A stretch of DNA of 64,000 nt from Paenibacillus thermotolerans. GTDB taxonomy: Bacteria; Bacillota; Bacilli; Paenibacillales; YIM-B00363. The notes under the pieces were generated by a model that did not search any database, had not been told where the DNA came from, and worked only from the letters and a program-made list of their open reading frames with translations. Every line of letters begins with the position of its first letter. Within the stretch, counting starts at the first letter, position 1. Both the position numbers and the translations under genes were made by a program. This document shows positions 35,699 through 44,606 of this stretch, in pieces. The DNA lies in NCBI RefSeq assembly GCF_028745515.1, contig NZ_JAQZSG010000003.1, forward strand, positions 62,001 through 126,000, written 5' to 3'.

Positions 35699-35741
35699 AT
35701 AAAAAAAAGGATGCGCCTTTTCACCCGAAAAGCCGCATCCC
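35699..35741 (-). terminator. Terminator of the GH4/ROK cassette
   Basis: A long stem GGATGCG.CTTTTC / GAAAAG.CGCATCC (35709-35740) with a 4-base loop is followed on the minus strand by eight Ts. It lies just after the GH4 stop. Confidence 0.92.
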
Positions 35742-35749
35742 TTATTCGG

Positions 35750-37135
35750 TTACTTCCATTCCAGCGCAGGAAGAATGTCCTTCTGACGCTCGCACATTTC
35801 GTCGATCATCGCGCAAGCTTGATAATATGAAGGCGCGGTCGGATCCAGCAAAATCGCCTGAAGCAGCTTAGTTTTCGACTTCTCTACGAACGCCTCCAGC
35901 AGCAGCTTATGAATCGTGCCTTGAATATGAATCGTTCCGATCAAAGCCGTCGGCAGCTCAACGGTCATCGGCCGCAAGACGATGCCTTTCCCGTTTACGA
36001 TCGCTTGCGTCTCTACGACCATATCGTCGGGCAAGCCTTTAATGGCCCCGTTATTCGGCAAGTTCGCCGCGTTGATTTGAATTTCATCGTCGAAGAAAAT
36101 CGCTTCGATAATCGGGATCGCATACTCTTGGCTTTTGCAAACCTTTTCTTTATTGAACACATATGCTTGCTCCGCCCATTCTTCTTGCGTCATTGACGGC
36201 TCGAACAGCTTTTTGTCCAAGCTCCAGCCGCCTGCGCAGTAAACGAATTCCGGCGTTCTCGAGCCTTTCTCCCAAAGCGTTTCCCGGATCGGATCGTACC
36301 GGTATTGCAGCGGCAAGCCCGCGTAGAAATCTTCCGCATACGAAATGTATTCCCCGATATGATTGGTGCCGGGATACGGATAATAGCCGTAAATATGATA
36401 CATCGTCCGGGACAGCGCAATGTGGTCGAAGTTCGCGAGCCGGTTCGCCTTTTGCTCCTTTTCCCGGAATAACGGGTACAAGTCCTTGCCTGTCGCTTTC
36501 TCTTGAACCTTCGTAAAGAAGCCGAAATGGTTCAAGCCGCCGCCTTCGACCTCGAGCTCTTCCGGCTTCATCTCGAGGAACTCGGCCAGCTGATGAATCC
36601 CCATATCTAAGCCGTGGCACAAACCGACGACTTTGATGGAGGTCAGCTTCGAAATCGCCTCAACCAGCTTCGCTTCCGGATTCGTATAGTTGATGAACCA
36701 TGCGTTCGGGCACACCTTCTCCATCATTCGTGCGATTTCCAGCATCGGCCCCAAATTGCGCAGCGTGTGGAACATCGATCCCGGGCCGCCGTTCTCGCCA
36801 TATATTTGCTTGCTGCCGTAGCGCCGCGGAATGTGGAAATCTTGGGACCAATAGAAGTAACGGTTCACCTCGATGGCGACGATCGCAAAGTCCGCGCCGG
36901 CTAGCGCCTTCTCCAGATCGGTAGTCGCCCAAATATTCGCAGAATGGGAGAACGTATCGAACAATTCTTTCGCATACGCAAACGTTTTGTTCACATGCTT
37001 TTCGCTGATGTCCATCAGCGCGATTTCGAGCTCCGTTTCGGACTTCAAGCGCGGGGACAGCACGATGTCGTTTAACGCTCCTAACGCAAACGATATGCTG
37101 CCTGCTCCGATTAACGCGATTTTCATTTTTCTCAT
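35750..37135 (-). CDS. Glycoside hydrolase family 4 (NAD- and metal-dependent alpha-glycosidase)
   Basis: 461 residues, normal GH4 length. The N-terminal Rossmann motif IALIGAGSISFALG binds NAD+; YGENGGPGSMFHTLRNLG is the conserved substrate/cofactor loop; NYTNPEAK and the metal-binding Cys-His pair in GLCHGLDMG near residue 171 complete the active site. GH4 enzymes cleave by an oxidation-elimination route and act on intracellular glycosides. The residues after Cys-His vary with specificity in this family; CHG forms include alpha-glucuronidases, and CNVP-type phospho-glycosidases can be excluded. ATG 37135 follows GGAG at eight bases. Last gene of the cassette. Confidence 0.9.
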   Translation of the reverse strand: MRKMKIALIGAGSISFALGALNDIVLSPRLKSETELEIALMDISEKHVNKTFAYAKELFDTFSHSANIWATTDLEKALAGADFAIVAIEVNRYFYWSQDFHIPRRYGSKQIYGENGGPGSMFHTLRNLGPMLEIARMMEKVCPNAWFINYTNPEAKLVEAISKLTSIKVVGLCHGLDMGIHQLAEFLEMKPEELEVEGGGLNHFGFFTKVQEKATGKDLYPLFREKEQKANRLANFDHIALSRTMYHIYGYYPYPGTNHIGEYISYAEDFYAGLPLQYRYDPIRETLWEKGSRTPEFVYCAGGWSLDKKLFEPSMTQEEWAEQAYVFNKEKVCKSQEYAIPIIEAIFFDDEIQINAANLPNNGAIKGLPDDMVVETQAIVNGKGIVLRPMTVELPTALIGTIHIQGTIHKLLLEAFVEKSKTKLLQAILLDPTAPSYYQACAMIDEMCERQKDILPALEWK

Positions 37136-37153
37136 GTTCGTCTCTCCTCTAAT

Positions 37154-38050
37154 TCATGTTTTGCCGCGAAGGCGCCGAGATTGCTTGTATGCCGTGTACC
37201 CCGCACCGATGATGCCGGCTTCGGCTCCGAAAGCGGGGCGTGCGATGCGAACCTTGTCGCGCAAATGCTCGAACACTTTCGTTTTGACGTTTACCGTAAC
37301 CTTGTCAATGAGCCACGGATTGTTGTCGATCACAGCCCCGCCGAGCACGAACAGATCCGGGTCGATCGTATGCATGAGCGAAGCGAGCGCCCTTGAAAAG
37401 CGTTCCACCCAAAGCTCGACGACATCAATCGCTTGTTCATCGCGCTCGTGATACCGCTCGAACAACGTTTGCGCCTTGGCTTCGTTCCCGAAAAGTCTTA
37501 TCGCTTCGTCCGTCAACGCTTTCCCGCTGCAAAGCTCCTCCAAAGTGCCGCTATCGGATATGAACATACTCCCGATTTCCCCTGCATACCCGTGCGCACC
37601 ATGGAAAACGGCGTTGCCCACAATCATTCCGCTCCCGATCCCGGTGCTCACCGATATATACATCGAGTGCTCGACGCCATGGGCCGCCCCCCGCTCCGAT
37701 TCAAGCATGGCGATGACGTTCACATCGTTTTCAAAATAAACGTCATATTCCGGAAAATAGGAACGAATCGCCTGAATCGAAGCATTCTCCAAATACGGAA
37801 TGTTGGTTACATCGACAAGCCGCTCGGCATCGTTCCTCCAAGGCACGGGAAGAGCCATTCCGATGATGTCCGCTTCCCGGCCTTGATCGATGTCGTCGAT
37901 CATCCGCCGAATGCCGGCAAACAGCTCGCCGGCGCTTCGGAACCGTTCCGTCAGTGCCGTTTCCTTCCGCACGAGCTCCAGCTTGTCGTTGATCCGTCCG
38001 ACCCTTATATTGGTGCCGCCGATATCGACACCGATCACGCTGCTTTTCAT
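37154..38050 (-). CDS. ROK-family sugar kinase
   Basis: 298 residues: ATP loop VIGVDIGGTNIRVG at 5-18, catalytic Asp in ENDVNV near 107, and GYAGEIGSM near 152. The usual ROK sequence AGExGH has Ser instead of His, and the zinc motif CxCGxxGC is missing. Both deviate from glucokinases and suggest a different sugar, perhaps an amino sugar given the neighbours. The start overlaps the isomerase stop by four bases (ATGA), and the GH4 gene follows after 18 bases. Confidence 0.87.
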   Translation of the reverse strand: MKSSVIGVDIGGTNIRVGRINDKLELVRKETALTERFRSAGELFAGIRRMIDDIDQGREADIIGMALPVPWRNDAERLVDVTNIPYLENASIQAIRSYFPEYDVYFENDVNVIAMLESERGAAHGVEHSMYISVSTGIGSGMIVGNAVFHGAHGYAGEIGSMFISDSGTLEELCSGKALTDEAIRLFGNEAKAQTLFERYHERDEQAIDVVELWVERFSRALASLMHTIDPDLFVLGGAVIDNNPWLIDKVTVNVKTKVFEHLRDKVRIARPAFGAEAGIIGAGYTAYKQSRRLRGKT

Positions 38051-38787
38051 GCCCCCTGCTCCTTTAAGATGTCGTCGGCAACATATTTCGCAGCCTGCGC
38101 ATCCAGAAAGAAATCGATGTGCTCGTAGCCGAGCAGCGACTGGGCCGGCAGCTTCGCTTCCGGACGGTTAAATATGTCCGCGACGATGCCGGACTTTCGT
38201 TCCCCGGTAATCGCCACAACGACTCTTCGGCTCTTGATGATTTGACCTAGCCCGAGGGTGATCCCTTTTTCCAACACGGTCGGCTTGTGAAAATATTTTT
38301 GTGCGACTTCCTTGGTTGTGAGGGACAAATCGACGACGCCGCTATGGTTCAGTACCGGATACCCCGGTTCGTTCAATCCGATATGCCCGTTCATTCCGAC
38401 GCCCATCAGGCTGAACGTGATCGGATGCGATTCGATGTAACGATCGATGCGTAAGCATTCCTGCTGCAAATCCGCCTTCGTTCCGTCAAAAAACTCAATG
38501 CGGGATCGGTCCAGCGGCACGAGCGAGAACAAATCTTGATTCAGCATTTGGTAGCAGCTGCCTTCCGAGCTTCGGCCAACGCCGACCCATTCGTCGAGGC
38601 TTACGATTCTGAGCTTCCCGATGGCGCTGTCCCGTTCGACCGCTTCCGCAAACTTCCGGTAGCTCTTCTGCGGCGTACTGCCGGATGCCAGGCAAAAAAC
38701 CGGCGTATCGTCATGGCGCAAGCGATGAAGCATTTCATTCGCAATCGCTTGCGCCAAAGCTTCTTCGCTTTCAAAAATACGTATCAT
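38047..38787 (-). CDS. Amino-sugar-6-phosphate deaminase/isomerase (NagB/AgaI-like)
   Basis: About 246 residues with LASGSTPQKSY, active-site SLDEWVG near residue 62 and GVGMNGHIGLNEPG near 131, the signatures of the NagB/6-phosphogluconolactonase superfamily. The GLNEPG version resembles galactosamine-6-phosphate isomerases (AgaI) at least as much as NagB. It would convert GlcN-6-P or GalN-6-P to a ketose-6-phosphate and ammonia. ATG 38787 has GGAG 12 bases upstream; a TTG at 38799 abuts that site. Second gene of the ROK cassette. Confidence 0.82.
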   Translation of the reverse strand: MIRIFESEEALAQAIANEMLHRLRHDDTPVFCLASGSTPQKSYRKFAEAVERDSAIGKLRIVSLDEWVGVGRSSEGSCYQMLNQDLFSLVPLDRSRIEFFDGTKADLQQECLRIDRYIESHPITFSLMGVGMNGHIGLNEPGYPVLNHSGVVDLSLTTKEVAQKYFHKPTVLEKGITLGLGQIIKSRRVVVAITGERKSGIVADIFNRPEAKLPAQSLLGYEHIDFFLDAQAAKYVADDILKEQGA

Positions 38788-38806
38788 GGAGCAGTACAAC
38801 TCCTCT

Positions 38807-39937
38807 CTAGGCGGATAAGACGCGAAGCATTTCCTGCTGCAATATGAGTGTAGCCGCGCCGATCGCGGTCGAATACGCGGAATCGCTGACGGTAATTACC
38901 GGGGTCAGCTCCGTATACTGCTCCACGTAAGCTCTTGTTCCGCTTAAGATTTGCTCCGGAAACAGAGCCGCCGTTTTGCCGCTGATGACGATCCTGTGAA
39001 TATCGAGCAGGCTGATAATGCTCGCGATCACCATCGCCAAGCGGCGCGAAACGAAGTCCGCGCACGCTTCCCGCTCCCGCTCCGAACTTAGGTCATACGT
39101 TTTGAGCAGCGTTTCGAGACCCAATGTGCTTTCGAGCCATCCGACGGACGACGGCGACTTCTTGAACTCCGGATCGAAGCACATGTACTCCAATTCTCCG
39201 GCGCTTGCATTCATTCCCCGGTGAAGCTCTTTGCCTAGAATAATGCCCGCTCCGATTCCGTCGCCGGCCGCTATGAGTACGAGGTCGTTCGGCGCTTCTC
39301 CGGCGTTCTCCAAGCTGCGGAATTCCGCCAATATGGACGCGTTCACATCGTTTTCCAGCAAGATCGGCAGGTTCACCCGGTTTCGCAGCTGTTCGACAAT
39401 CGGCTCGTAATCGTAATCCTGCTCTTGATGGTCTTGCGTCTTGATCCGGATCATTTTCTTGCGAATATTAATCGCACCGTCCACGCCGATTCCGGCTCCT
39501 AAAATCGCGGTTCCCGTTTCCAGCGCTTTATTTCGCATCCGGGCGACGATCTCCTCGAACGCCGCGGCAAATTCATCGCTGTAGAACGGTATCGGCGTAT
39601 CGATGGAATGCGAGTCGATGATGTTGCCGTGCAAATTGACAAGCAGGGCGGTCATTTTTTTCCCGATCGTTTGGATTCCGATAGCGGCGTAGCTGTTTTC
39701 GTTGAACCGGTAGACGGTACGTTTTCTGCCGAGGCCGCCGGACCCTTCACGGCTTTCGCCCGTTGCGATTAGCAGGCCGATGCTCTCGAAGAAGCTTACG
39801 ATTTTGCTGACCGTTACGAAGCTCATCGCCGTTTTTTCCGTAATTTCAACCTTAGCCAGCTCCGGATGCTGCATCACGATGTCAAAAATGATTTTCCGGT
39901 TTTCGTCTTTGATGTTGTTCGGGAGGAATGACTTCAT
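38807..39937 (-). CDS. ROK-family transcriptional regulator (NagC/XylR type)
   Basis: 376 residues: N-terminal winged helix (about 10-65; AKVEITEKTAMSFVTVSKIVSFFESIGLL), then a ROK kinase-fold effector domain (GAGIGVDGAINI, LLENDVNAS, AAGDGIGAGIILG). The kinase-type zinc cysteines are absent. As first gene of the cassette it likely represses its own promoter (39963-40042 region) until the amino sugar or its phosphate appears. ATG 39937 is preceded by GGGGGT at four bases. Confidence 0.9.
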   Translation of the reverse strand: MKSFLPNNIKDENRKIIFDIVMQHPELAKVEITEKTAMSFVTVSKIVSFFESIGLLIATGESREGSGGLGRKRTVYRFNENSYAAIGIQTIGKKMTALLVNLHGNIIDSHSIDTPIPFYSDEFAAAFEEIVARMRNKALETGTAILGAGIGVDGAINIRKKMIRIKTQDHQEQDYDYEPIVEQLRNRVNLPILLENDVNASILAEFRSLENAGEAPNDLVLIAAGDGIGAGIILGKELHRGMNASAGELEYMCFDPEFKKSPSSVGWLESTLGLETLLKTYDLSSEREREACADFVSRRLAMVIASIISLLDIHRIVISGKTAALFPEQILSGTRAYVEQYTELTPVITVSDSAYSTAIGAATLILQQEMLRVLSA

Positions 39938-39964
39938 GTTTACCCCCTTTCGAATCGGTTGTCT

Positions 39965-39990
39965 AATTATTTAACTTAATTATTTAACTT
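39965..39990. promoter_or_regulatory. Tandem 13-bp operator-like repeats for the ROK regulator
   Basis: AATTATTTAACTT is repeated exactly at 39965-39977 and 39978-39990, followed by AATTTAATAAT. It starts about 25 bases downstream of the -10 element of the cassette promoter, so bound protein would block transcription. The cassette regulator is the obvious candidate. Confidence 0.55.
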
Positions 39991-40014
39991 AATTTAATAA
40001 TTGTCCGCCTCTTT

Positions 40015-40042
40015 ATTATATAGTCTCTTGACATTGCGTCAA
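40015..40042 (-). promoter_or_regulatory. Sigma-A promoter of the ROK/NagB/GH4 cassette
   Basis: On the minus strand TTGACG (40037-40042), a 16-base spacer and TATAAT (40015-40020) form a near-consensus promoter. An inverted repeat TTGAC-N5-GTCAA (40028-40042) overlaps the -35 element and could be a second operator. Confidence 0.75.
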
Positions 40043-40124
40043 TGAATTTCTTGTAATCAAGAAAATGAGCGGTGAAAGCAAATCAGGAACATGAAGCATT
40101 CTGTATGTGAATTCGTCAGTCGTA

Positions 40125-40161
40125 GAAAAAAACGCCTAGCGTGAAGATATACGCTAGGCGT
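40125..40161 (-). terminator. Terminator of the giant beta-helix gene
   Basis: ACGCCTAGCGT (40132-40142) and its complement ACGCTAGGCGT (40151-40161) form a perfect 11-bp stem, followed on the minus strand by a run of seven Ts. Confidence 0.93.
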
Positions 40162-40187
40162 CGGGTCTTGCGAGCGAAATCAACAAA

Positions 40188-43100
40188 TTATATGTTCACA
40201 TCGCCGGAAGTTTTAGAATTGTACAGCTCGATCTCTCGAATTTCCGCCTGCTGAGAGCCATCCAGCGGAACGAGTATGCGGAACCGGTCCGACCGCACTT
40301 GCTGGAAGCGGTAATGATGGAAGCCCTCTTGTATAATGCGTACCTTCGGGCCGGTTTCCTTAATGTCCTGCCATCCTTCACCGTTCCAGTACTGAAGGCG
40401 CAGCTCTTTAGGAAGAGCGATGCCTTCCTCCTCATTCTCGCCTACATAAATGTTCGCGCTGTTCAACGTCTGCATCTCCGCGAACCGCAGCTCCACCCAT
40501 GCTTCGCCGTTATTTCCGGCTTCGCCGGACACCCAGCCGTTACCGTCTTGAATCGATCCGTCGATCGTTTCCCACACGTTATCGTCCGGCAAGGTGAACG
40601 TCTGCCAGCGCTTCGCCTCGTCCAAATGACCGACGCCGTATCCTCCCCCGCTCGGATTCGGATGGGAATAATCGATCGTTCCGTTGTCGGTGTACAGCTT
40701 CAGCCAGCCGGTTCCGAGGAACGATTCGTCCACCCAGCTGCTTCTGGCATATTTGCCGAACCTTTCGTTCAGCCCGATGCTGCGGGTCGGCCAGCGCCAA
40801 TGGTCGCCGGAACCGTCGGGCGCCAGCACCGTTTGCGTGAATGCGACGGCGTATTGCTTGCCCGGCGTTAGTCCTCCGACATTCACGTCGACGACCGTTT
40901 CCGCTCCCGCTTTTACCTCTTCCTTCGGGATCGATACGATGGCCAGCGGTTCGCCTGCAGGCTTCCCGTCGCTAGCCTCGTAAATTTCAAACAAAGGATC
41001 GGACAAATTCGTGCCTTTCCGATTGATCCATAAGCCGATTTTTTTCAAGTTTACCGGCTGCGACGCGGAAGAAACCGCCGTAATATAGGTGTCGCTGTCG
41101 CCGAATGCGCTGCCTGCGACGTTCGCCGAATGATAAGCGGCGAAGCCGTAGATCGAAGGCGCCAATACCCTCTGCTCCGAACGATGCGGCGTTATGACGA
41201 CCCGCAGCTTGGCAGTTTCGACGGAGCTGAAACGAACGGTGTTTCGATTCGGTTTTACCGCACCGCCGCCATCGGCCGGTTTCACCGGCTTCCAATGCTT
41301 GCCGGTCCAATATTCGATGCGGAATAAATCCGGCTTCCACTCTGTGTCCGTCGAAGGTGTTCCGCTTGGATTATGGTAGAAATAAACGTCCGCACGGTCT
41401 ATGATTCTCGGGCTCGAAAACTCGACACCATACCAAATCTCCTCCGAAGATGCGCCGTCAAGTACGGGAATCCACCTTGGCGTGCTGCTGCCTTTAAACT
41501 CGAAGGTGCCTTTCAACGGAGCCCAAAGGCCGGATTCCGGCTTCTGAGGATCCGAAGGCGTGCCGATCGGTCTCGGATATTCGTCCGTTTCCAGTGCGGC
41601 ATTTCGGGCCATGTTCACGCTCCGGTCGACACGGCGGTCCGCCTTGTACAGCTGAAGACCGTCCAGCCAAAAATCGGAGCGACCGCCGGAGCTAGGTCCT
41701 TCCACGATGGCGATATACTGGATATGGCTCATGGACGGCGAGCCGACCGCGGCGCGGCTCCAAACGTCATCCTCGCCGCCGAGCGCAAACCGGATCTCCT
41801 TCCAGCCGTAACGCTGTTCGCTGACCGGCGCGAGCAGCTGCTCCAGGAAAGCGGTGCTTGGCGTAAACTCGTAATAGTTCGACGCGTCCTGATGCAGGCG
41901 AACGACCGGTTTTTTGTTGTTCGAATCGCTGCTATGCTCCGCATTGTATTTCAACCAGAACGACATCGTATCGACATTCGTCAAATCGGCGTTCCAATCT
42001 TTCTTTCGCGGGTACACAAGCGTATGATTGCCGCCGTCCCGTGCGGACACATAAACCGAAGAACCGCCCTGCACGCGATTGACTTCATCAAATCCAAGCT
42101 GCGCGGCCGGATCCGAACTAATCAGCTCCCATTCCGAGGTTCCATGCTCCGTGCCCGTTTCGGGGCGGGCATCGTGAACGTATACATCCGCAAAGGCAAG
42201 CTCTGCGAGCTTTCCGTTATTGACGGTAACGCCGACCCGGTAAAAGCCCGGCTTCTCGAACGTGTGGGTTACCGCCTCCTCTCCTTCGATCGTCCCGTCT
42301 CCCAGATCCCAGCGATAATGCAGCATCAAGCCTTGAGGATCCGCGCTTCCGCTCGCGTCAAAGACGATCGGCTGTCCGACGGCAACCGTCGGGCTCGAAA
42401 CGGACATATGCGCCACAGGCTCTTCGTCGGTCATTGACGCTTCCCGCATAAATACGTCGGACACGCCGGTGTCGACACTGATCGGTTCCGCGTCGTTATC
42501 CGATATGTCGTTTCCTGCGATATCAAGCCACTTCGCATTTTTGATATAGATGCCGTATCCTTTATAGCCCCTCGGATCGTTCTTGTTGTTCTTGATCGTA
42601 TTATTTTGAATGACCCAGTGATAAGCCGGATAGTCCTCGTTGTAACGGATCGCCACCCCAGGCCCGTTATTGTACTGAATATCGTTATCCTTCATGACAA
42701 AATGGCTGCTTGCTCCGTTCACGACCGCAATTCCGGCATTTCCGAACGCTTCCGGCGCATTGTTTCGGCCGACGCCGCCATACCCTCCGTTATAGCGCAC
42801 AGTGTTGCCGATGAGCACCGTATGGTCCGAGCCTCCGAGCCAAAATCCGTAGCTGGAGTAGTTCGCGATGTTTCGGACATACGTGTTGCCCGGAGACCAG
42901 CTTTCAATCGCGTTGTTGTTTGCGTAGGAGGTGTCGTTTTCCTCAAAATAGTTTCCGGTCGACACCCATCCGTTCAGCACGCGAATAAAAATGCCGTCCC
43001 CTCCGTGCGTAAAATCGTTCCGGTACAATCGGTTATCGTTCGATCCGGACTCCATAAGCATGCTTGTCGAATCCCTCGCATGCACTTCGCCCGGCGCAAT

Positions 43101-44513
43101 GCGGATGCCGTAGCTGAAGTTGTTGTCGCTGATCACATTGCCCGATGCGTTCCACATCTTGAGACTTACGTTGCTCGTGCGGCTGAAATCGTTGTTTCGA
43201 ATCGTATTATGATCGCTATGACGCATATGCAGCCCGTTCCACACGTTGTTCCCGCGGTTGTTTTCAATCAGGCTGTCGTGAACGGACTCCATCAGCAGCG
43301 CGCTGAACATTTCTCCGTCGCCCCACCCGTAATCCGGATTCGTGTAATTATCGGACAACCGGTTGCCGGTTATCGTAAATCCGCTGCCGTTCTTCACATG
43401 CATGCCCGTTTGGAAGCCTTTAACGGCAACGTTCTTAACAGTGACATCGCTGTGCCCGTCGCTTCGAATGCCCGTCCCCTTAAAGCTTGCGGCGCCTTGC
43501 TCCAAACTGCCTGGGCCGATCAGTACGGCGCCGTTGCCGTCAAGGACGATTCCGTCCGCGCCGATCGTGATGCCTTCACCCGAGGAGAAATCGTACAATC
43601 CGGGCTTCAGCACCGTATTTTCGGTAATAACCATGCCCGGGACCGGAACGACGCCCTCTTCATCCGATACGGTGACGACCGTTTCGGCGAACAAGCCGCC
43701 GTCAACGGACGCGGTAACCGTTGCCGTTCCGGCTCCGACCGCCGTTACACGGCCATACACGACTTCGGCAACCGTAACGTCGTCGCTGCTCCAAACAAGC
43801 GGCACATCGTTCATCGCCGTTCCGTACTGGTCCGCAACGCTCACTTGAAGCTCCGCCGTTTCGCCGGGACTTACGTTCAAATATTTCGGCGACAGCGTAA
43901 TCGTAGTAGGAACGGAAGCGGACCGTTCATAGCTTGCGTACACCTTCATGCATCCATCTCCCAAGAACGATTCGTCGACCCAGCCGCCGGCGGCATATTT
44001 GCCGAATGTTTCGCCGGCGTTCACCTCTCTCGTCGGCCATGAATAATTATGTAACCCTCCGTTGTCCGAGAGCGTCTCCTGCGTCAAGCTGACCGCATAC
44101 TGCGTGCCCCGAATGAGACCGTCATAGGATAGAGCGACTTTGAGCTCCTCGCCGAACACGACTTCTTCGGGAGGAACACTTACGGTTCGAAGCGGGGAAC
44201 CGGTCGGCTTGCCGTCTTCCGTTGCGTACAGTTCGACAATTAACGGCGTCAACGTTCCCTCTCCGAATTTTTCTCTGAGCAGCAACCCGATTTGCTGCAA
44301 GCTTCCGTCATGCAGCGCGGTGAACGTTTGCCAGCGTTTGATTTCGTCCTTCGTGCCTAAAGTAAAGCCCCATGAGGTGGGGTTGTCGTGAGATAGATCA
44401 AACACGTACGTATCGGATGCTTCCGAAACGTTCGCAAACCTATTGGAAGCTGAAAAAACAGAAAAAATGAGACATAAGACCATTATCGCTGCAAACCGCT
44501 TCCGCCATGCCAT
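40188..44513 (-). CDS. Giant secreted right-handed beta-helix protein with BIG2, PKD and carbohydrate-binding modules
   Basis: About 1441 residues. Signal peptide (about 1-33); an unnamed module pair (35-200); a BIG2-like Ig domain (about 205-290; TITLSPKYLNVSPGETAELQ); a NosD/CASH-type parallel beta-helix (about 295-690) of short N-x-I-x-x-N repeats; a PKD domain (about 700-790; ASGSADPQGLMLHYRWDLGD); a jelly-roll carbohydrate-binding-like region (about 800-975); two discoidin-like segments (about 985-1120 and 1300-1435); and a second copy of the N-terminal modules in swapped order between them. ATG 44513 has GGGAGGG eight bases upstream. Beta-helices of this type include polysaccharide lyases, epimerases and hydrolases; no proven active site was identified. 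It follows the GH38-like gene and probably works on the same glycan outside the cell. Confidence 0.82.
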   Translation of the reverse strand: MAWRKRFAAIMVLCLIFSVFSASNRFANVSEASDTYVFDLSHDNPTSWGFTLGTKDEIKRWQTFTALHDGSLQQIGLLLREKFGEGTLTPLIVELYATEDGKPTGSPLRTVSVPPEEVVFGEELKVALSYDGLIRGTQYAVSLTQETLSDNGGLHNYSWPTREVNAGETFGKYAAGGWVDESFLGDGCMKVYASYERSASVPTTITLSPKYLNVSPGETAELQVSVADQYGTAMNDVPLVWSSDDVTVAEVVYGRVTAVGAGTATVTASVDGGLFAETVVTVSDEEGVVPVPGMVITENTVLKPGLYDFSSGEGITIGADGIVLDGNGAVLIGPGSLEQGAASFKGTGIRSDGHSDVTVKNVAVKGFQTGMHVKNGSGFTITGNRLSDNYTNPDYGWGDGEMFSALLMESVHDSLIENNRGNNVWNGLHMRHSDHNTIRNNDFSRTSNVSLKMWNASGNVISDNNFSYGIRIAPGEVHARDSTSMLMESGSNDNRLYRNDFTHGGDGIFIRVLNGWVSTGNYFEENDTSYANNNAIESWSPGNTYVRNIANYSSYGFWLGGSDHTVLIGNTVRYNGGYGGVGRNNAPEAFGNAGIAVVNGASSHFVMKDNDIQYNNGPGVAIRYNEDYPAYHWVIQNNTIKNNKNDPRGYKGYGIYIKNAKWLDIAGNDISDNDAEPISVDTGVSDVFMREASMTDEEPVAHMSVSSPTVAVGQPIVFDASGSADPQGLMLHYRWDLGDGTIEGEEAVTHTFEKPGFYRVGVTVNNGKLAELAFADVYVHDARPETGTEHGTSEWELISSDPAAQLGFDEVNRVQGGSSVYVSARDGGNHTLVYPRKKDWNADLTNVDTMSFWLKYNAEHSSDSNNKKPVVRLHQDASNYYEFTPSTAFLEQLLAPVSEQRYGWKEIRFALGGEDDVWSRAAVGSPSMSHIQYIAIVEGPSSGGRSDFWLDGLQLYKADRRVDRSVNMARNAALETDEYPRPIGTPSDPQKPESGLWAPLKGTFEFKGSSTPRWIPVLDGASSEEIWYGVEFSSPRIIDRADVYFYHNPSGTPSTDTEWKPDLFRIEYWTGKHWKPVKPADGGGAVKPNRNTVRFSSVETAKLRVVITPHRSEQRVLAPSIYGFAAYHSANVAGSAFGDSDTYITAVSSASQPVNLKKIGLWINRKGTNLSDPLFEIYEASDGKPAGEPLAIVSIPKEEVKAGAETVVDVNVGGLTPGKQYAVAFTQTVLAPDGSGDHWRWPTRSIGLNERFGKYARSSWVDESFLGTGWLKLYTDNGTIDYSHPNPSGGGYGVGHLDEAKRWQTFTLPDDNVWETIDGSIQDGNGWVSGEAGNNGEAWVELRFAEMQTLNSANIYVGENEEEGIALPKELRLQYWNGEGWQDIKETGPKVRIIQEGFHHYRFQQVRSDRFRILVPLDGSQQAEIREIELYNSKTSGDVNI

Positions 44514-44606
44514 CTTTACTTCCCTCCCGTTCAAAAATTGTTATCGATACGTAAACTTGCAGTTAGCCTGAAGCCGCTCCGCTCACCTCCTTTCCAATCT
44601 TATCTG

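Noticed and set aside
41373-44042. Long plus-strand open frames (41373-42437, 42606-44042) opposite the giant beta-helix gene
   Set aside because: They are antisense shadows of a coherent 1441-residue protein; their translations are Arg/Val/Ala-rich, lack domain signatures and have no good ribosome sites.
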